In this document: positions 6,036 through 6,068 of the stretch, piece after piece
Layout: each line of letters opens with the position of its first letter
Numbering within the stretch: position 1 is the stretch's first letter
Origin: Accumulibacter sp.
Lineage (GTDB): Bacteria; Pseudomonadota; Gammaproteobacteria; Burkholderiales; Rhodocyclaceae
Direction of reading: 5' to 3'
Length of the DNA: 6,068 nt
Assembly: GCA_031274075.1 (NCBI GenBank)
Contig: JAISQQ010000070.1
Coordinates: 1-6,068 of the forward strand
Position numbers and translations under genes: made by a program
The notes under the pieces: model-generated
Databases searched by the model: none
What the model saw: the letters and a program-made list of their open reading frames with translations, nothing else
Told to the model about the DNA's origin: nothing

Positions 6036-6068
6036 GTTTTGGGAGGGGATGCAAACCCCTTCCAAAAC
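6036..6068. repeat. Palindromic unit at the window end (13-base arms)
   Basis: Arm 6036-6048 and arm 6056-6068 are reverse complements at 12 of 13 positions, the exception (6043 against 6061) being a G-T wobble; the loop is ATGCAAA. The unit starts GTTTTGG and ends CCAAAAC, exactly at the last base. Its 33-base size and GTTT...AAAC ends would suit a CRISPR repeat, but only one copy is visible. It may equally be a terminator (TTTT lies in the 5' arm, so better on the reverse strand) or another repeat-element hairpin. Confidence 0.45.

Larger units (their letters stand above)
5662..6068. other. Gene-free palindrome-rich tail downstream of korB
   Basis: About 400 bases follow korB without a supportable gene. 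The small frames here lack ribosome sites and are built on palindromes. Contents from left: a short direct repeat AAGCGCCGC at 5660-5669 and 5679-5687; a hairpin CGGTTT/AAACCG at 5688-5710; the large inverted repeat 5712-5797; a less GC-rich stretch (about 5850-5970) with the perfect palindrome CGTCATGACG at 5884-5893; and three hairpins packed into 5978-6068. The drop in GC content after 5890 and the repeats suggest a mobile-element or repeat-cluster junction. None of the first hairpins has a T tract, so where the kor transcript ends is unclear. Confidence 0.6.

Noticed and set aside
5892..6068. Plus-strand frame without stop from 5892 to the window end, with a GTG at 5940
   Set aside because: It runs through back-to-back palindromes, has no ribosome site or recognisable protein sequence, and is open by chance of the hairpin composition.

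Overview
The window is a GC-rich, gene-dense stretch of what looks like a betaproteobacterial chromosome. The best guess is the Rhodocyclales (Azoarcus/Thauera/Sulfuritalea-like), based on gene content and protein style, not on any taxonomic marker. It carries a three-gene operon for an NADP-linked 2-oxoglutarate:acceptor oxidoreductase (korC-korA-korB), a divergent and truncated cbbY-type phosphatase, and a gene-free tail rich in palindromes. The odd length, a gene cut off at the left end and a palindrome ending exactly on the last base suggest a whole contig that broke in a repeat on the right; this is inference.

Layout. 1-635 (minus): N-terminal 211 codons of a CbbY-like HAD phosphatase, running off the left edge. 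636-965: divergent intergenic region with four hairpin-capable inverted repeats, an AT-rich promoter-like patch and a segment resembling a CRISPR repeat. 966-5661 (plus): three genes joined by ATGA stop/start overlaps. 5662-6068: no gene; a 30-bp-arm inverted repeat, then three palindromes in the last 100 bases, the first resembling IS200/IS605-type ends.

How the genes work together. KorA (fused gamma and alpha domains) and KorB (thiamine diphosphate and one [4Fe-4S] cluster) should oxidatively decarboxylate 2-oxoglutarate with CoA to succinyl-CoA and CO2. KorC is a GltD-like FAD/NAD(P) reductase with an iron-sulfur N-terminus and a built-in two-cluster ferredoxin tail; it should pass the electrons to NADP+ or a ferredoxin. 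A complex of this type is known from Azoarcus evansii, where it feeds low-potential electrons towards benzoyl-CoA reduction. No aromatic-degradation gene is in the window, so that role is not shown here. CbbY hints at a Calvin-cycle organism, but no Rubisco or cbbR is visible. I see no clearly new defence or mobile system; the strongest unexplained material is the non-coding DNA at both flanks of the operon.
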